From the NCBI RefSeq assembly GCF_014199305.1, contig NZ_JACIJK010000007.1, positions 62,001 to 126,000 of the forward strand: 64,000 nt of DNA. The letters run 5' to 3'. The notes beneath the pieces are model-generated. The model ran no database searches, had not been told where the DNA came from, and worked only from the letters and a program-made list of their open reading frames with translations. Shown here piece after piece: positions 44,086-53,142 of this stretch. This DNA comes from Sphingomonas aerophila (lineage in GTDB: Bacteria > Pseudomonadota > Alphaproteobacteria > Sphingomonadales > Sphingomonadaceae). Numbering within the stretch: the stretch's first letter is position 1; the number at the start of each line of letters is the position of its first letter. Made by a program: the position numbers and the translations under genes.

Positions 44086-44588
44086 TGCGGCCCGGACCAG
44101 CTGTTACCGACCGGCTCCGCCCGTTGATCGACGGCCTGACGATGCAGCTTTTCTGGCGTGTGGAGCGGCAGGTCGCGCGCGTAGGCGGTAAGCTGCCACA
44201 ATTGCTCAGGCGGCACCCGCACGGCGTAGCGCAACGCCCCGTGCCGGTCGGCGATGGACGCGAATACCTGATCGAAATCGCCACCGTGCCGCCATTGGCC
44301 ATCGGCGAGGTTGCGCACGCCCGTCGCGCTCTCGCCATGACAGGCCTGGCAACCATACCAGGCAAAGTATCGGCCGCCCTGGGCCACCTGATCGACATTC
44401 GCCTGGTAAAGCGCGATCCGTGGATCGGCACCGTCACGTGGACGGGTCTGCGGCACCGTCGGCCCGACGTTGCGCGCTTCCTGACTGCAACCGGCGCACG
44501 CGAGCGCAATCAGGCAAGCGACAGCCAGGTTAGCTCCGATTGACGTGCGCCGTTCCGTGCCCCTCACACTCGCAGTCATAATCAGCAT
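44082..44588 (-). CDS. c-type cytochrome lipoprotein, first gene of alternative oxidase operon
   Basis: About 168 residues. A lipobox is readable in LIALACAGCSQ. One haem site, YGCQACHGE, lies near residue 80, and a long C-terminal tail follows (DLPLHTPEKLHRQAVD). Likely a periplasmic cytochrome attached to the membrane that feeds subunit II, whose ATG overlaps this stop. The start is uncertain: ATG codons at 44588 and 44579 and a GTG at 44567 are all possible and none has a good ribosome-binding site. An in-frame ATG upstream at 44624 is rejected because it would put the FNR-type box inside the gene. Confidence 0.82.
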   Translation of the reverse strand: MLIMTASVRGTERRTSIGANLAVACLIALACAGCSQEARNVGPTVPQTRPRDGADPRIALYQANVDQVAQGGRYFAWYGCQACHGESATGVRNLADGQWRHGGDFDQVFASIADRHGALRYAVRVPPEQLWQLTAYARDLPLHTPEKLHRQAVDQRAEPVGNSWSGPQ

Positions 44589-44603
44589 GCGGGCATATAT
44601 ACG

Positions 44604-44617
44604 TTGATCTACATCAA
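44604..44617. promoter_or_regulatory. FNR/FixK/Anr-type box upstream of alternative oxidase operon
   Basis: TTGAT-CTAC-ATCAA is an exact match to the FNR-family consensus (TTGAT-N4-ATCAA), and symmetry extends one base on each side. It lies 16 bases upstream of the most distal plausible start. With the usual activating position near -41.5, the transcript would begin near 44569, favouring a downstream start codon; alternatively the box represses. Confidence 0.65.
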
Positions 44618-44689
44618 CGCTCATCGCGCCAAGCTATTGGCGAACCTTTCAGATGTGCAGCATGTCGGGTTTCCAAGCTCTGGCAGGAG

Positions 44690-45547
44690 CTAGACCTCAG
44701 GCGACCACGCGATGAACTCCTGCCGCTGCTCGCCAAGACGCTGGATGCCGAGCGTCACGACGTCTCCCGCCTTCAAGTACCAGGGCTGGGGCTTCTGCCC
44801 GAGCCCGACCCCCGGGGGCGTGCCCGTCGTGATGATGTCGCCCGGCTGCAACGTCACGAATTGCGAGCAATAGGCGATGATCTGCGCGACGGTGAAGATC
44901 ATCGTCCGGGTGGAACCGTCCTGCATCCGGCGACCGTTCACGTCGAGCCACATGGAAAGGTCCTGCGGGTCGCCAACTTCATCCGCGGTGACCAGCCAGG
45001 GGCCGACCGGGCCGAACGTCGGGAAGCCCTTGCCCTTGTCCCACGTGGGCCCTCGCTCCTGCTGCCAATGGCGCTCGGACACGTCGTTGATCACGACATA
45101 GCCCGCGACATGGGACAGTGCGTCGCCTTCCGCGACATGGCTGGCGCGGGTGCCGATCACGACGCCCAGTTCGACTTCCCAGTCGGTCTTACCGCTGGCC
45201 TTCGGAATCACCACGGGATCGTTCGGGCCGTTGAGGCAATTGATCCATTTGTTGAACACGACCGGCTCAGTCGGGATCGGCAGGTTCGACTCCGCCGCAT
45301 GGTCGGCATAGTTCAGTCCGATCGCGATAAAGGTAGAGGTGCCCGTCACCGGCACGCCAAAGCGGGGCGTGCCTTCCACTACCGGCAGGCTAAGCGGATC
45401 GAGCGATGCCAGGCGGGACAGCCCGGCCGGCGACAGGTCCGCCGGCGTGATGTCGGCCAAGTGTCCGGACAGGTCGCGCAGGCGGCCATCGGCATCGATC
45501 AGGCCTGGCATTTCCTGGCCGCGCGGGCCGAAACGACAAAGCTTCAT
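44690..45547 (-). CDS. FAH family hydrolase, probable 2,4-diketo-3-deoxy-L-fuconate hydrolase
   Basis: 285 residues. Fumarylacetoacetate hydrolase fold: FIAIGLNYADHAAE, then DWEVELGVVIG (metal Glu), YVVINDVSERHWQ and GDIITTGTPPGVGLG with the catalytic loop. In the non-phosphorylating L-fucose route this class hydrolyses 2,4-diketo-3-deoxyfuconate to pyruvate and lactate. The next gene upstream is L-fuconate dehydratase, supporting that role over ureidoglycolate lyase or fumarylpyruvate hydrolase. A 138-base gap separates them. Confidence 0.88.
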   Translation of the reverse strand: MKLCRFGPRGQEMPGLIDADGRLRDLSGHLADITPADLSPAGLSRLASLDPLSLPVVEGTPRFGVPVTGTSTFIAIGLNYADHAAESNLPIPTEPVVFNKWINCLNGPNDPVVIPKASGKTDWEVELGVVIGTRASHVAEGDALSHVAGYVVINDVSERHWQQERGPTWDKGKGFPTFGPVGPWLVTADEVGDPQDLSMWLDVNGRRMQDGSTRTMIFTVAQIIAYCSQFVTLQPGDIITTGTPPGVGLGQKPQPWYLKAGDVVTLGIQRLGEQRQEFIAWSPEV

Positions 45548-45685
45548 GGGGCGGGCGTCCTCAGCAATGGGTTTAACGGATATGATGGGCGGGTTGCCCG
45601 GCGCGGAGTGTCACGGTCAAGCCGTGGCCCGCGACCCGGCGCCTTTGGAGAAGACGCACGGACAACCGGCCTGATCGGCTAAAGC

Positions 45686-46972
45686 CTATCCTGCGGCCGG
45701 TGTGTGACGAAAATCGATCAACGTCTCGGGGCGCATTTCGATCGAATAACCGGGCCTGGTTGGCGCCTGATAGGCTCCGTTGGTCACCTCGCAGGGTGCC
45801 AGGAAATGCTCGTGCAGGTGGTCGACATATTCCGCGACACGCCCTTCTGCCGTTCCCGCGAAACATAGGAAATCAATCATCGCGAGGTGTTGCACATACT
45901 CGCACAGGCCGACGCCACCGGCATGCGGGCAAACGGGCAGGTCGGCCTTGGCAGCCATCAACAATACCGCCAGCACCTCGTTCACGCCGCCCAATCGGCA
46001 GGCGTCGATCTGGACGACGTCGATCGCCCCTTCGGCGATGAATTGTTTGAACACGACCCGGTTCTGGCACATCTCGCCCGTTGCGACCTTCACGGGCGAC
46101 ACACCGGCGCGGATCGCGGCGTGGCCGGCAACGTCATCGGGACTGGTCGGCTCCTCGATGAACCAGGGTCGGGCAAAGGCGAGGGCATTCACATGCTCGA
46201 TCGCTTCGTTCACTTCCCAGACCTGGTTGGCGTCGATCATCAATACAGCGTCATCGCCGATCGCGGAGCGTGCGATCCCGACGCGGCGTATGTCGTCGTC
46301 CAGGTTCTGGCCGACCTTCAGCTTCACATGGCGAAAGCCCTGGCTGATCGCCTCGCGGCATAGCCGTTCGAGCTTTTCGTCCGAATAGCCGAGCCAGCCG
46401 GCCGAGGTGGTGTAGCAAGGATAGCCCTGCTGCTCGAGTTGCGCGATCCGTTCCGCCTTGCCTGCGGCGCGACGGGTGAGGAGGTCGAGCGCTTCGTCGG
46501 GCGTGATGAAGTCGGTCAGGTAGGTGAAGGGGATCTGCCGGACTAGGTCGGCCGGCTCCATCTCGCCGATCAGCCGCCACAACGGCTTGCCCGCTGCCTT
46601 GGCAAGAAGGTCCCAGGCCGCATTGACCACAGCGCCGGTCGCAAGGTGGATCACGCCCTTGTCAGGGCCGACCCAGCGAAGCTGGCTATCGCCGGTGACA
46701 TGCCGCCAGAACCTGGCACCGTCTTCGCGTATCCAGGCGAGGTCGAGCCCGATCACAAGCGGCGCGAGCGCTTCGATGGCGGCGCAGCACAAATCATTGC
46801 CGCGGCCGATGGTGAAGGTCAGCCCGTGGCCCGACAGCGCGGGATCGTCTGTCTCCAGGACGCAATAAGCGGCCGAATAGTCAGGGTCGGGGTTCATCGC
46901 GTCCGACCCGTCGAGCGAGGCGGAGGTCGGGAAGCGCAGATCGAAAACCTGCATTCCGGTAATGGTGGTCAC
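45686..46972 (-). CDS. fucD: L-fuconate dehydratase
   Basis: 428 residues, the size of the Xanthomonas FucD. N-terminus QVFDLRFPTSASLDGSDAMN matches the family. Enolase superfamily: the general base is in RHVKLKVG, metal ligands in VLMIDANQVWEV (Asp), WFIEEPTSPDD (Glu) and VATGEMCQNR (Glu), and PHAGGVGLCEYVQHL gives the catalytic His. It dehydrates L-fuconate to 2-keto-3-deoxy-L-fuconate. GTG start, chosen from family N-termini. An inverted repeat lies 93 bases upstream. Confidence 0.95.
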   Translation of the reverse strand: MTTITGMQVFDLRFPTSASLDGSDAMNPDPDYSAAYCVLETDDPALSGHGLTFTIGRGNDLCCAAIEALAPLVIGLDLAWIREDGARFWRHVTGDSQLRWVGPDKGVIHLATGAVVNAAWDLLAKAAGKPLWRLIGEMEPADLVRQIPFTYLTDFITPDEALDLLTRRAAGKAERIAQLEQQGYPCYTTSAGWLGYSDEKLERLCREAISQGFRHVKLKVGQNLDDDIRRVGIARSAIGDDAVLMIDANQVWEVNEAIEHVNALAFARPWFIEEPTSPDDVAGHAAIRAGVSPVKVATGEMCQNRVVFKQFIAEGAIDVVQIDACRLGGVNEVLAVLLMAAKADLPVCPHAGGVGLCEYVQHLAMIDFLCFAGTAEGRVAEYVDHLHEHFLAPCEVTNGAYQAPTRPGYSIEMRPETLIDFRHTPAAG

Positions 46973-47064
46973 GCCGTGACCCCGCGCGCGTCCGCACCGC
47001 TGTTCGCAAGGTTGTCCGAGCCGAAGATGGTGCTGCCTCCCCTTAAGCCGACGTGTTCGCCGGT

Positions 47065-47090
47065 GATACTCGTTTTCATAAGTGAGTATC
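47065..47090. promoter_or_regulatory. Inverted repeat upstream of fuconate dehydratase (IclR operator candidate)
   Basis: GATACTC and GAGTATC are perfect inverted 7-mers 12 bases apart, between the IclR regulator gene and the fuconate dehydratase gene. IclR-type regulators often bind such spaced repeats, so it may control the fuconate dehydratase transcript. Confidence 0.45.
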
Positions 47091-47116
47091 GACCGGTTCG
47101 CAAGCGGGAGGCGGGG

Positions 47117-47932
47117 TCAATAAAGCCGGCTGTCCGCTTCCACGAGTTGATCGGAAATCCGGTCCGCTGCCGTGCGGACGGCCTGCGCCGTTTCCCGCGG
47201 GGTCATGCTGGCCTTGATCTTCTTGAGGTAGGGCACCGTCAGTGCCGCTGCGGCCGATCCGCCGCGCATCACGGGAGCTGAAATGTCGGTCACGCCCGTG
47301 ACGAACTGGCTGGGCGTCAGCTCGACGTGGCGTTGCCGAACTTCATCGGCATGGGCGCGAAAGTCGGCCAACTCCGCGTCCGACAGAGCCGGGCTAAACA
47401 AGGCTTCCCAGCGGCGGCGCACATCCTCCGGCTGAAAGGCATAAAGGACAGCCCCGGACGCCACCTGGGCCAGCGGCTTGCGATAGCCAACGCGCACGGA
47501 GAAGCCGAGCTGTTCGCTCGATTCCATGCGTGCGACCACGACCATTTCGCCATGGGTATGGAGGGCAAGGTGGCAGGACTGGCCGATCTCCAGCGATAAC
47601 TGGCGCATGATCGGCAGAGCAGCCTCCACCAGGTTCTGCGTCCTCGGTTGTTTCATGCCGAGCGAGAACAGGCGGTCTGTCAGCGAATAACCGTCGCTTT
47701 CGGCGTCCTGGTCCAGATACCCGCGAAACTGGAGCACCTGAACCATGCGGAACAGCTCGCCATGACTACGGCCGAGGCGGTTGACGATGGCGGTAAACGT
47801 CATCGGCTCCGCCGCCTCGGCCAGCAGCTCAAGAATATCGAGCCCCTTTTCCAGCGCTGGGGCGCGATACCGCCGATCGTCCTCGTCGGCGGCGGTGTCG
47901 TTCATGGGACTACGTGGTTCTTTGACAGGCAT
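47117..47932 (-). CDS. IclR family transcriptional regulator
   Basis: 271 residues. Winged helix: RAPALEKGLDILELLAEAAEPMTFTAIVNRLGRSHGELFRMVQVL, written in parts over its helices, then the C-terminal effector domain (AALPIMRQLSLEIGQSCHLALHTHGEMVVVARME and VASGAVLYAFQP). Starts are ambiguous: MPVKEP is used, MNDTAAD is a good alternative, and a TTG seven codons upstream has GAGG in front. It stands on the same strand as the fuconate dehydratase gene and a spaced repeat lies in between, suggesting control of L-fucose genes. Confidence 0.9.
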   Translation of the reverse strand: MPVKEPRSPMNDTAADEDDRRYRAPALEKGLDILELLAEAAEPMTFTAIVNRLGRSHGELFRMVQVLQFRGYLDQDAESDGYSLTDRLFSLGMKQPRTQNLVEAALPIMRQLSLEIGQSCHLALHTHGEMVVVARMESSEQLGFSVRVGYRKPLAQVASGAVLYAFQPEDVRRRWEALFSPALSDAELADFRAHADEVRQRHVELTPSQFVTGVTDISAPVMRGGSAAAALTVPYLKKIKASMTPRETAQAVRTAADRISDQLVEADSRLY

Positions 47933-47997
47933 GGGGGGAGTGTATCGCCGCAAATGCCTCGCACAACTGCAATAACCGGCCCCCGGAGCCGGCGCGC

Positions 47998-50328
47998 CTA
48001 GCGGCCGACCACCTTGACGAGGCTCTGCGCGGACTGCCCCGTCGGCAACGCGCCGCTGGCGGTCAGGCGATGCGTTGCATCGTCCCAGCTCAACGTCGCG
48101 CTCTTGCCGCCCTTGCCCTTGTACGCGTTGGTCGTGCCGTCATCGTCGTACAGGCGGGCCGTGGCGTTGCGGCCCGGGAAGACGCGAATTTCAGACAACG
48201 ACTGGCGCGTTGCCGTGCTCAGCACCTGCTGGCCCAACGGCACGATCGATCCGGCGCGCACGAACAAGGGCATCTTGTCGATCGGCGACGCCGCGTCGAT
48301 CCACTGGCCGCCCGCGTGCTTCTGGTTGGTCCACCAATCATACCAGTCGGTGCCGCCCGGCAGGTAGACGCGGCGGCTGGTCTGACCCTGTTCGGTGATC
48401 GGCGCGACCAGAAAGGCCGGCCCGAACATATATTCGTTCTTCAGATCCGAAACGGCAGGATCGTTCGGGAAGTCCATCCACAGCGCGCGCATGAACGGCG
48501 CCCCCGTCTCATAAGTCTGGCGAGCGAGCGGGTAGATATAGGGCAGGAGGGAGTAGCGCAGGCGGGTCCAGGCGGCGAGGATCGGCTCCGCCGCCGTGCC
48601 ATAGTCCCAAATGGCCGCGCTGCCCGGGCGCTGCCCGTGAATGCGCAGCGTCGGGGTGAAGCTGTTATATTGGTACCAGCGCACGAACAGTTCGGGATAG
48701 TCCGGGTAATCTGGGCTGGTGGATTTGGCCCCCGCGGGATCGACCAGCGGCGCGTGCTTCGCCTTTGGCCCGGATGGCCACTGCCAGCCACCCGTGTCGC
48801 TCGACCAATAGGCGATGCCGGACGCGGTCATGTTGAGCCCGCTCGGCACCTGCCGTCGAAGCGCTTCCCAGGTCGAATTGACGTCCGACGACCAGAACAG
48901 GCAGCCATTCGCCTGCGTGCCGAGATAGGCGGCACGGCACAGGATCATGTTGCGGAAGTCCGGCCGGTCGCGGGCTGAACCTTCCGCAGAGCCCAGTGTA
49001 TGCAGATACGGAAAGACGTTGTGGTAGCGGTCGCCCGAACCGATCGAATATTGGTAGCCGTCCGGCACCAGATCAGGTTCGGTCTCGTCGAGCCACAGAT
49101 AGTCGAAGCCCTGGCTGATGATGTTCTCGCGCGTGGTGTTCCAGAACCAGGCGCGCGCATCGGGGTTGGTGGAGTCGATCAGCGCACCGGCGCGGTCGGA
49201 GCGGACCGGCAGGCCGTCAACCGGGTTGCCGTTCTTGTCCTTCATCAGCCAGCCCTTGGCGGCGAGCATGTCGAAATAGCGGCTTTCCCGCTCGAACCGC
49301 GGCCAGACCGAGATGACAGAATGCAGGCCGCGGTCATGCAGCTGCTGGTTCATGCCCTTGGGATCGGGGAAGTAGGTACGATCGATGTCGATCTGGCCCA
49401 TCCGGGTCCAATAGAACCAGTCGAGCACCATTACATCGAGGGGATAACCGCGGCTGCGATACCCGTCGGCGACGTCCATCAACTCCTTCTGGGACTCGTA
49501 GCGCGCCTTGGACTGGATCAGCCCGAATGCGGCCTTGGGCGGCAGCGGCGTCTTCCCGGTCAGCCGGGCATAGCCGGCGTACAAGTCGTTGGCCGAGTTG
49601 CCGGTGATGACAAAGAAGCTGACCCGCTCGCCCACCTTGGACTGGAAGCGCGTCTGGCCATGCATGCCGGGCGACACGCTGGTCGCTGACGGGTTGTCCC
49701 AGACGATTGCGTAGTTCTTGCTCGACACCAGTACGGGGACGCAGACCTGCTCGCCGGCAGGGGCGTCGTACCAGTGGCTGCAATCGATGGTGCGGCCCTT
49801 CAGGTCGAGCGCGCCTTCTTGGTTCTGCCCCAGGCCATAGAAATGCTCGTCCTGGTCCGCCGTGAAGTTCGCGCCCGTCAGAAAGGTCTGCTCGCCCGAC
49901 ACCTCATGTGGGGCCAGCGACCAACCGGTCATGGCGATGGTGCGCCCATCCGGCGTGTTGATGGACACGGACACCGGCGGCAGCGAAGGCGCGAAATAGC
50001 GCTCCATCTGGCTCGGCGCCTTGGGCCACGGCTTGGCATCGACGGTCAGTGTCAGCGCCGATGACGCGAAGATGTCGCCGGCAGCGCTCGTCGAATGGGT
50101 CCAGCCTGCAGCGTCGGCGGCGCCGGTGATCCCGTAGCCAGGCTTTCCACCGGCATGGTCACGGTCGAGCGCGATGGTGACGCGAACGATGTTGGGAGCA
50201 TAGGGCTCTACCGCGACCATGCTGCCGTTGCGGTCCACGGTTGCGATCGGGTCGGCAAGCGCCGGCATTGCCATCGCGGTGGCGCCGACGCCGGCAAGCC
50301 ATGCGACGCGCTTCCAAATCCGGTTCAT
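47998..50328 (-). CDS. GH31 alpha-xylosidase/alpha-glucosidase, secreted
   Basis: 776 residues with signal peptide (VAWLAGVGATAMAMPALA). GH31 catalytic barrel: the nucleophile region FDYLWLDETEPD near residue 410, IDRTYFPDPKGM upstream, and YWSSDTGGW with FMRALWMDFPNDP after. Xyloglucan-active alpha-xylosidases belong to this family. The neighbours (GH35, esterase, TonB receptor, GH29) favour xylose removal from xyloglucan; an alpha-glucosidase is the alternative. Start MNRIWKR opens the signal peptide. It is divergent from the GH35 gene. Confidence 0.88.
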   Translation of the reverse strand: MNRIWKRVAWLAGVGATAMAMPALADPIATVDRNGSMVAVEPYAPNIVRVTIALDRDHAGGKPGYGITGAADAAGWTHSTSAAGDIFASSALTLTVDAKPWPKAPSQMERYFAPSLPPVSVSINTPDGRTIAMTGWSLAPHEVSGEQTFLTGANFTADQDEHFYGLGQNQEGALDLKGRTIDCSHWYDAPAGEQVCVPVLVSSKNYAIVWDNPSATSVSPGMHGQTRFQSKVGERVSFFVITGNSANDLYAGYARLTGKTPLPPKAAFGLIQSKARYESQKELMDVADGYRSRGYPLDVMVLDWFYWTRMGQIDIDRTYFPDPKGMNQQLHDRGLHSVISVWPRFERESRYFDMLAAKGWLMKDKNGNPVDGLPVRSDRAGALIDSTNPDARAWFWNTTRENIISQGFDYLWLDETEPDLVPDGYQYSIGSGDRYHNVFPYLHTLGSAEGSARDRPDFRNMILCRAAYLGTQANGCLFWSSDVNSTWEALRRQVPSGLNMTASGIAYWSSDTGGWQWPSGPKAKHAPLVDPAGAKSTSPDYPDYPELFVRWYQYNSFTPTLRIHGQRPGSAAIWDYGTAAEPILAAWTRLRYSLLPYIYPLARQTYETGAPFMRALWMDFPNDPAVSDLKNEYMFGPAFLVAPITEQGQTSRRVYLPGGTDWYDWWTNQKHAGGQWIDAASPIDKMPLFVRAGSIVPLGQQVLSTATRQSLSEIRVFPGRNATARLYDDDGTTNAYKGKGGKSATLSWDDATHRLTASGALPTGQSAQSLVKVVGR

Positions 50329-50397
50329 GCTGGTACCTCTCCCTGGTATTGTTCTGCTTGTGCCGCCCAAGACTGCTATTCTCAAGGATAAAAACGC

Positions 50398-50418
50398 GCT
50401 TCGTACTTGAATCGAAGC
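50398..50418. promoter_or_regulatory. Inverted repeat in GH31/GH35 divergent promoter
   Basis: GCTTCG and CGAAGC, perfect six-base arms nine bases apart. The left part overlaps AAAACGCGCTTC, similar to the LacI-like site at 63772. It may be an operator; support is weak. Confidence 0.28.
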
Positions 50419-50462
50419 AAGCAACCCGGGCAGGGTGGCGACAGGATAAAGGGAGAAGATGG

Positions 50463-52079
50463 ATGCGCGCAACGGCTCTGGCGGCGATCGCCTCACTATG
50501 GCTGGCGAGCAGCGCCGTCGCGCAGAAGTCAGAACTGCCGCGACTTGAACGCAGCAAGGGGCGGCACGCCCTGATCGTCGACGGCGCGCCATTCCTGATG
50601 CTCGGCGCGCAGGCGAACAATTCCAGCAACTATGCCGCAGCGCTGCCGACGGTATGGCCGGTGCTCGACCGGATGCACGCCAACACGCTGGAAATGCCGA
50701 TCGCATGGCAACAGATCGAGCCTGTCGAGGGCCGCTTCGACTTCTCGTTCGTGCAGACATTGCTCGACCAGGCACGCGCGCATGACAAGCGGCTGGTGCT
50801 GCTGTGGTTCGGGACCTGGAAGAATACGGGCCCGGGCTATCAGCCAGACTGGGTCAAGCTGAACAACAGGCGCTTCCCGCGCATGAAAACGCGCGACGGG
50901 CAGGACGGCAGCTCCCATACCCCGCTGTCCCGCGCCACGCTGGAGGCGGACAAGCGCGCCTTTGTTGAGCTCATGACCTATCTGCGCGACCACGATCCGC
51001 AGAACACGACGGTCATGGTGCAGGTCGAGAACGAAACCGGCAGCTACCGCAACCCGCGCGATTACAGCGCGGCGGCGAACAAGGCCTTTGCCGGCGTCGT
51101 GCCGACCGAACTGGCGCGCGCCGCCAAGAAGCCGCGTGGCACCTGGACCCAGGTGTTCGGCGACCAGGCGGACCGCGCCTTCAACACCTGGCACGTCGCG
51201 CGCTTCGTCAACGAGGTGGCGGCTGCGGGTAAGGCGGTGAAACCGTTACCCATGTACGTCAACGCCGCCCTGTCCGACCCGTTCAAGACTCCCGATCCGA
51301 TGGGGGTGGCAAGCGGTGGGCCGCAGCAGGACGTGCTCGACATATGGAAGGCGGCGGCGCCGTCGATCGATATGGCCGCGCCCGACATCTATGATCGCAA
51401 GAGCCGCAACGTCGTCGCCTATCTCGACGGTTATGCGCGTCCCGACAACGCGTTGATGGTGCCGGAGATCGGCAACGCGGGTGAATATGCCCGCTTCTTC
51501 TATGGCGCGATCGGGCGGGGCGCGATCGGCTTTGCACCCTTCGGCATGGACGCGACCGGCTATTACAATTTCCCGCTCGGCGCCAAGTCGCTGGACGACG
51601 GATCGCTGGACGCCTTCGCTCGCGCTTATAGCCCGTTTGCGGCGGCGGGGCGCGATTGGGCGCGCATCGCCTTCGAGCACCCGACCTGGGGCGCCTTCAA
51701 GCCGGACGATGGCGCCGCGCAGACCACCACGATGGGCGACTGGACGATCACCGCGGGCTTTGGCGAATGGCAGTTCGGCCAGCGCGAATGGTTTCCCGAC
51801 GCCGACAAGCCGGCCTGGGCGACGGAGCCGGTCGGCGGCGTTGCCGTGGCGCAGCTGTCAGCCAACGAGTTCCTGCTGACCGGCGACCATGTCCGTATCA
51901 GCCTGTCCGGTCGCAAGGACGGTCCTGCCAACGGCACCATCGTCCGTGTGGAAGAGGGCCACTTCGCCGAGGGTCGTTGGGTGATGGACCGCGTGTGGAA
52001 CGGCGACCAGACGGACTATGGCCTCAACCTGATCGATCGGCCGGTCTGGCTGAAGGTCACCATGGGCCACTACCGCTGA
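50463..52079 (+). CDS. GH35 beta-galactosidase (DUF5597 C-terminal domain), secreted
   Basis: 538 residues with signal peptide (LAAIASLWLASSAVAQ). The GH35 barrel has the acid/base Glu in VQVENETGSYR near residue 187 and the nucleophile in LMVPEIGNAG near 333. DIYDRKSRNVVAYLDGYARPDN lies between. The last ~120 residues are a beta domain of DUF5597 type (LTGDHVRISLSG, RVEEGHFAEGRWV). Galactose removal from xyloglucan or galactan is the likely role. AGGGAGA precedes the ATG. Confidence 0.88.
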   Translation: MRATALAAIASLWLASSAVAQKSELPRLERSKGRHALIVDGAPFLMLGAQANNSSNYAAALPTVWPVLDRMHANTLEMPIAWQQIEPVEGRFDFSFVQTLLDQARAHDKRLVLLWFGTWKNTGPGYQPDWVKLNNRRFPRMKTRDGQDGSSHTPLSRATLEADKRAFVELMTYLRDHDPQNTTVMVQVENETGSYRNPRDYSAAANKAFAGVVPTELARAAKKPRGTWTQVFGDQADRAFNTWHVARFVNEVAAAGKAVKPLPMYVNAALSDPFKTPDPMGVASGGPQQDVLDIWKAAAPSIDMAAPDIYDRKSRNVVAYLDGYARPDNALMVPEIGNAGEYARFFYGAIGRGAIGFAPFGMDATGYYNFPLGAKSLDDGSLDAFARAYSPFAAAGRDWARIAFEHPTWGAFKPDDGAAQTTTMGDWTITAGFGEWQFGQREWFPDADKPAWATEPVGGVAVAQLSANEFLLTGDHVRISLSGRKDGPANGTIVRVEEGHFAEGRWVMDRVWNGDQTDYGLNLIDRPVWLKVTMGHYR

Positions 52080-52089
52080 TGGTGGCGGG

Positions 52090-53070
52090 TCAGCCCGGGA
52101 ATACGCCCTGGCTGACCCCGAAGCGGTGGAACATCGCCGGCCAATGGCCCGCGTCCATGCTGGCCGGAAGGCGCGCGCCAAAGCCATGGCCACCCTTGTC
52201 GAATACGTGCAACTCGGCCGGGCGTTTGGCGGCATGGAGAGCGGTATAGAGCGCAAGGCTGTTCCCGATCGGCACCAGATCGTCATCTCCCGCATGGGCG
52301 ATGAAGGTAGGCGGCGTCGACGCGCTCACATTCGCCTCCACCGATGCAGCCCGGCGCAGATGCTGGTCGGCGTTGTCGCCCAGCAACATGTCCCGCGATC
52401 CCCCATGGGTGTAGGGCGCTGACATCGAAACGACAGGGTAGAGAAGCCCGGCGAGGTTTGGCCGCGCAGCTTGCCGGTCTACGGCGTCGACGGCCGTGTA
52501 GGTCGGCTCGGCATGGCGGGTCGCCAGGGAGCCGGCCAGGTGACCGCCCGCCGAAAAGCCCAGGATCGCGACACGCTGGCGATCGATCTCGAACCGCGTG
52601 GCGCCGGCCCGGATGACCCGCATGGCCCGCTGCGCGTCCTGCAACGGGACGAGCTCGCGCCGGTCCCAACCCTCTCCCGGCAAGCGGTAGAGCAGGATAA
52701 AGGCCGTGATACCGTGCTGGTTGAGCCACGCGGCCTGGCTTGTCCCCTCATTGTCGTAGGACAGGAACTCGTAGCCGCCACCCGGCATGACCAGCACCGC
52801 CGCGCCCTTTGGCCGTGCTGGCCGCCGTACCACCAGCATCGGGCGATCGATGCCGCGTACCCAGCGATCGGGGTGGGCGGGGTCGTGGGACTGGTCCTCG
52901 ACCTTGCGCGTGATCCTCATGCCGCGATCGCTGGGGATCGCACCGGGCCATAGCGGGACGACCTCATCCCCCGCCTGCAACTGTGCAAGAGCCGGCGTCG
53001 CGGCGAGGGCGGCGCTGCCGGCGATCAGCGTGCGACGGGACAGCAGAGGGTTGAAGATGTGCTCGCTCAT
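52090..53070 (-). CDS. Alpha/beta hydrolase, acetyl xylan esterase-like, Tat-exported
   Basis: 326 residues. The N-terminus LLSRRTLIAGSAALAATPALAQ has the twin-arginine pattern. Alpha/beta hydrolase motifs: VMPGGGYEFLSY (HGG-like oxyanion region), nucleophile GFSAGGH, Asp in HAGDDDLVP and His in KGGHGFG. The family (BD-FAE and acetyl xylan esterases) removes acetyl groups from plant polysaccharides. Start MSEHIFN chosen; the gene is downstream of the TonB receptor gene, separated by a terminator. Confidence 0.87.
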   Translation of the reverse strand: MSEHIFNPLLSRRTLIAGSAALAATPALAQLQAGDEVVPLWPGAIPSDRGMRITRKVEDQSHDPAHPDRWVRGIDRPMLVVRRPARPKGAAVLVMPGGGYEFLSYDNEGTSQAAWLNQHGITAFILLYRLPGEGWDRRELVPLQDAQRAMRVIRAGATRFEIDRQRVAILGFSAGGHLAGSLATRHAEPTYTAVDAVDRQAARPNLAGLLYPVVSMSAPYTHGGSRDMLLGDNADQHLRRAASVEANVSASTPPTFIAHAGDDDLVPIGNSLALYTALHAAKRPAELHVFDKGGHGFGARLPASMDAGHWPAMFHRFGVSQGVFPG

Positions 53071-53086
53071 GCGACCTAGCCTGAAC

Positions 53087-53114
53087 AAAAAAGGCCGGAG
53101 CGCAAGCTCCGGCC
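53087..53114 (-). terminator. Rho-independent terminator of TonB receptor gene
   Basis: On the minus strand, GGCCGGAG pairs with CTCCGGCC around CTTGCG, followed by TTTTTT. This is the most convincing classical terminator in the window; it lies 28 bases after the receptor stop and just before the esterase start. Confidence 0.85.
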
Positions 53115-53142
53115 AAGGGGGAGAAATGATGAAGCGTAGGCC

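Noticed and set aside
45548..45685. Small hairpin CACGG/CCGTG between FAH hydrolase and fuconate dehydratase genes
   Set aside because: Only five base pairs, without a T-run; too weak to call a terminator, and the two genes probably share a transcript.
50329..50775. N-terminal extension of the GH31 gene by 149 codons
   Set aside because: The added part is Arg/Ala-rich, overlaps the divergent GH35 promoter and start, and precedes a clear signal peptide at MNRIWKR.
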